From: Fidelibacterota bacterium
GTDB lineage: Bacteria > Fidelibacterota > UBA8477 > JABMPR01
Direction: 5' to 3'
Assembly: GCA_030596225.1 (NCBI GenBank)
Contig: JAUVKO010000168.1
Span: forward strand, 1 to 5,049
DNA: 5,049 nucleotides
Each line of letters begins with the position of its first letter. Position 1 is the first letter of the stretch. The notes under the pieces are model-generated. The model was not told where the DNA came from and did no database searches. It saw nothing but the letters and a program-made list of their open reading frames with translations. The translations under genes were made by a program, and so were the position numbers. Below are positions 4,613 through 5,049 of the stretch, piece by piece.

Positions 4613-5049
4613 TTACAGAATTACTTTCCCCTGAATAACAACTTCAGAGACCTGGTTGACACCATAAAAGTAGGATAACTGACGATAGTTAGAAGCATTC
4701 CAGATTACTGCATCAGCTTGATATCCTGGATGCATCGCTCCTCTGGATTCCTCTATCCCCAATGATTTCGCAGCACCATTGGTTGCAGCTTGCAGTGCTT
4801 CCAGGGGTGTCAAATGTAAATAGATAACTGCCAGAGTCATGATGAAAGGCATGGATAGACTCATATTGCTACCAGGTTTAAAATCGGTAGCCAGCGCCAG
4901 AGTGACTCCGGCGTCCAGCATCTTCCTAGCCGGCGCCCAGGTATTGCTCCCCAGAAAAAAGGTGGTTCCTGGCAGGAGTGTTGCTACAGTTGCTGAATCT
5001 GCTAGTGCCTTAATTCCAGGATCCGTTATTGCCATATGATGGTGAGCAG
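4613..5049 (-). CDS. hutI: Imidazolonepropionase HutI, C-terminal part (cut by right edge)
   Basis: HutI hydrolyses 4-imidazolone-5-propanoate to N-formimidoyl-L-glutamate, the third step of histidine degradation (EC 3.5.2.7), in the cytosol. It is a metal-dependent amidohydrolase of about 400 residues; roughly the last 145 are here, and the frame stays open to the edge. Visible family features are ATVATLLPGTTFFLG, PARKMLDAGV and ALATDFKPGS, where Asp (codon 4883-4885) matches the metal-binding Asp. Then come LTPLEALQAATNGAAKSLG, the PGYQADAVIW tail and YFYGVNQV before the stop. The three His codons at 5036-5044 align with the usual ADHL segment, so the conserved His is kept. The ATG at 5033-5035 is internal, not the start. 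One oddity is Lys at 4877-4879 where the family normally has Asn (TDFNPG), a position I recall as product-binding. The metal-binding HxH and the rest of the active site lie outside the window. Confidence 0.93.
   Translation of the reverse strand, partial: AHHHMAITDPGIKALADSATVATLLPGTTFFLGSNTWAPARKMLDAGVTLALATDFKPGSNMSLSMPFIMTLAVIYLHLTPLEALQAATNGAAKSLGIEESRGAMHPGYQADAVIWNASNYRQLSYFYGVNQVSEVVIQGKVIL

Noticed and set aside
4600..4622. AATTCTG/CAGAATT inverted repeat as a terminator of hutI
   Set aside because: The stem is only seven AT-rich pairs, overlaps the stop codon, and is followed on the minus strand by A residues rather than a U-tract.
5033..5035. ATG as the start of hutI
   Set aside because: The frame stays open upstream to the edge, and the codons there (Ala-His-His-His) align with the conserved ADHL segment of HutI; the ATG is internal.
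4839..5039. Plus-strand open frame of 66 codons
   Set aside because: It is antisense to the well-recognised hutI coding sequence.

Overview
The window looks like chromosomal sequence from a Gram-negative bacterium with moderately AT-rich DNA. Three clues point that way: a lipoprotein with an outer-membrane-type lipobox, a small secreted protein whose signal peptide ends in Phe-Gly-Gln (common in the Bacteroidota/Chlorobi/Marinimicrobia side of the tree), and a repeat family of the 'cgcagag..cgcaaag' kind. A candidate from the FCB/Marinimicrobia group is a guess; no marker gene here settles it.

Layout: positions 5-318 are non-coding. They probably separate a gene that starts at position 4 and runs off the left edge on the minus strand (only its Shine-Dalgarno and ATG are visible) from a plus-strand pair. 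The pair is a 595-residue fusion of fatty-acid kinase (FakA-type DhaL and linker domains) to a DegV/FakB-type fatty-acid-binding domain (319-2106), then plsY, the acyl-phosphate:glycerol-3-phosphate acyltransferase (2182-2835). The two genes fit one pathway: the kinase with its bound-fatty-acid domain makes acyl-phosphate, and PlsY uses acyl-phosphate for the first acylation of glycerol-3-phosphate.

Positions 2836-3281 lie between convergent genes. They hold a 400-bp block bounded by near-identical 30-bp inverted repeats and packed with internal palindromes, with no coding capacity that I can see. It looks like a non-autonomous repeat or MITE-like element.

The right third is on the minus strand. 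In order of transcription it has the C-terminal part of imidazolonepropionase (hutI, histidine degradation, cut by the right edge), a small secreted protein of unknown function, a perfect-palindrome terminator, and a TPR-repeat lipoprotein. Both exported-protein genes are best started at GTG codons with good Shine-Dalgarno sequences, downstream of in-frame TTG codons.

I do not see a clearly new multi-gene system. The points most worth following are the FakA-FakB fusion beside plsY, the 400-bp palindromic element, the uncharacterised secreted protein next to a TPR lipoprotein, and an Asn-to-Lys change in the HutI active-site motif.
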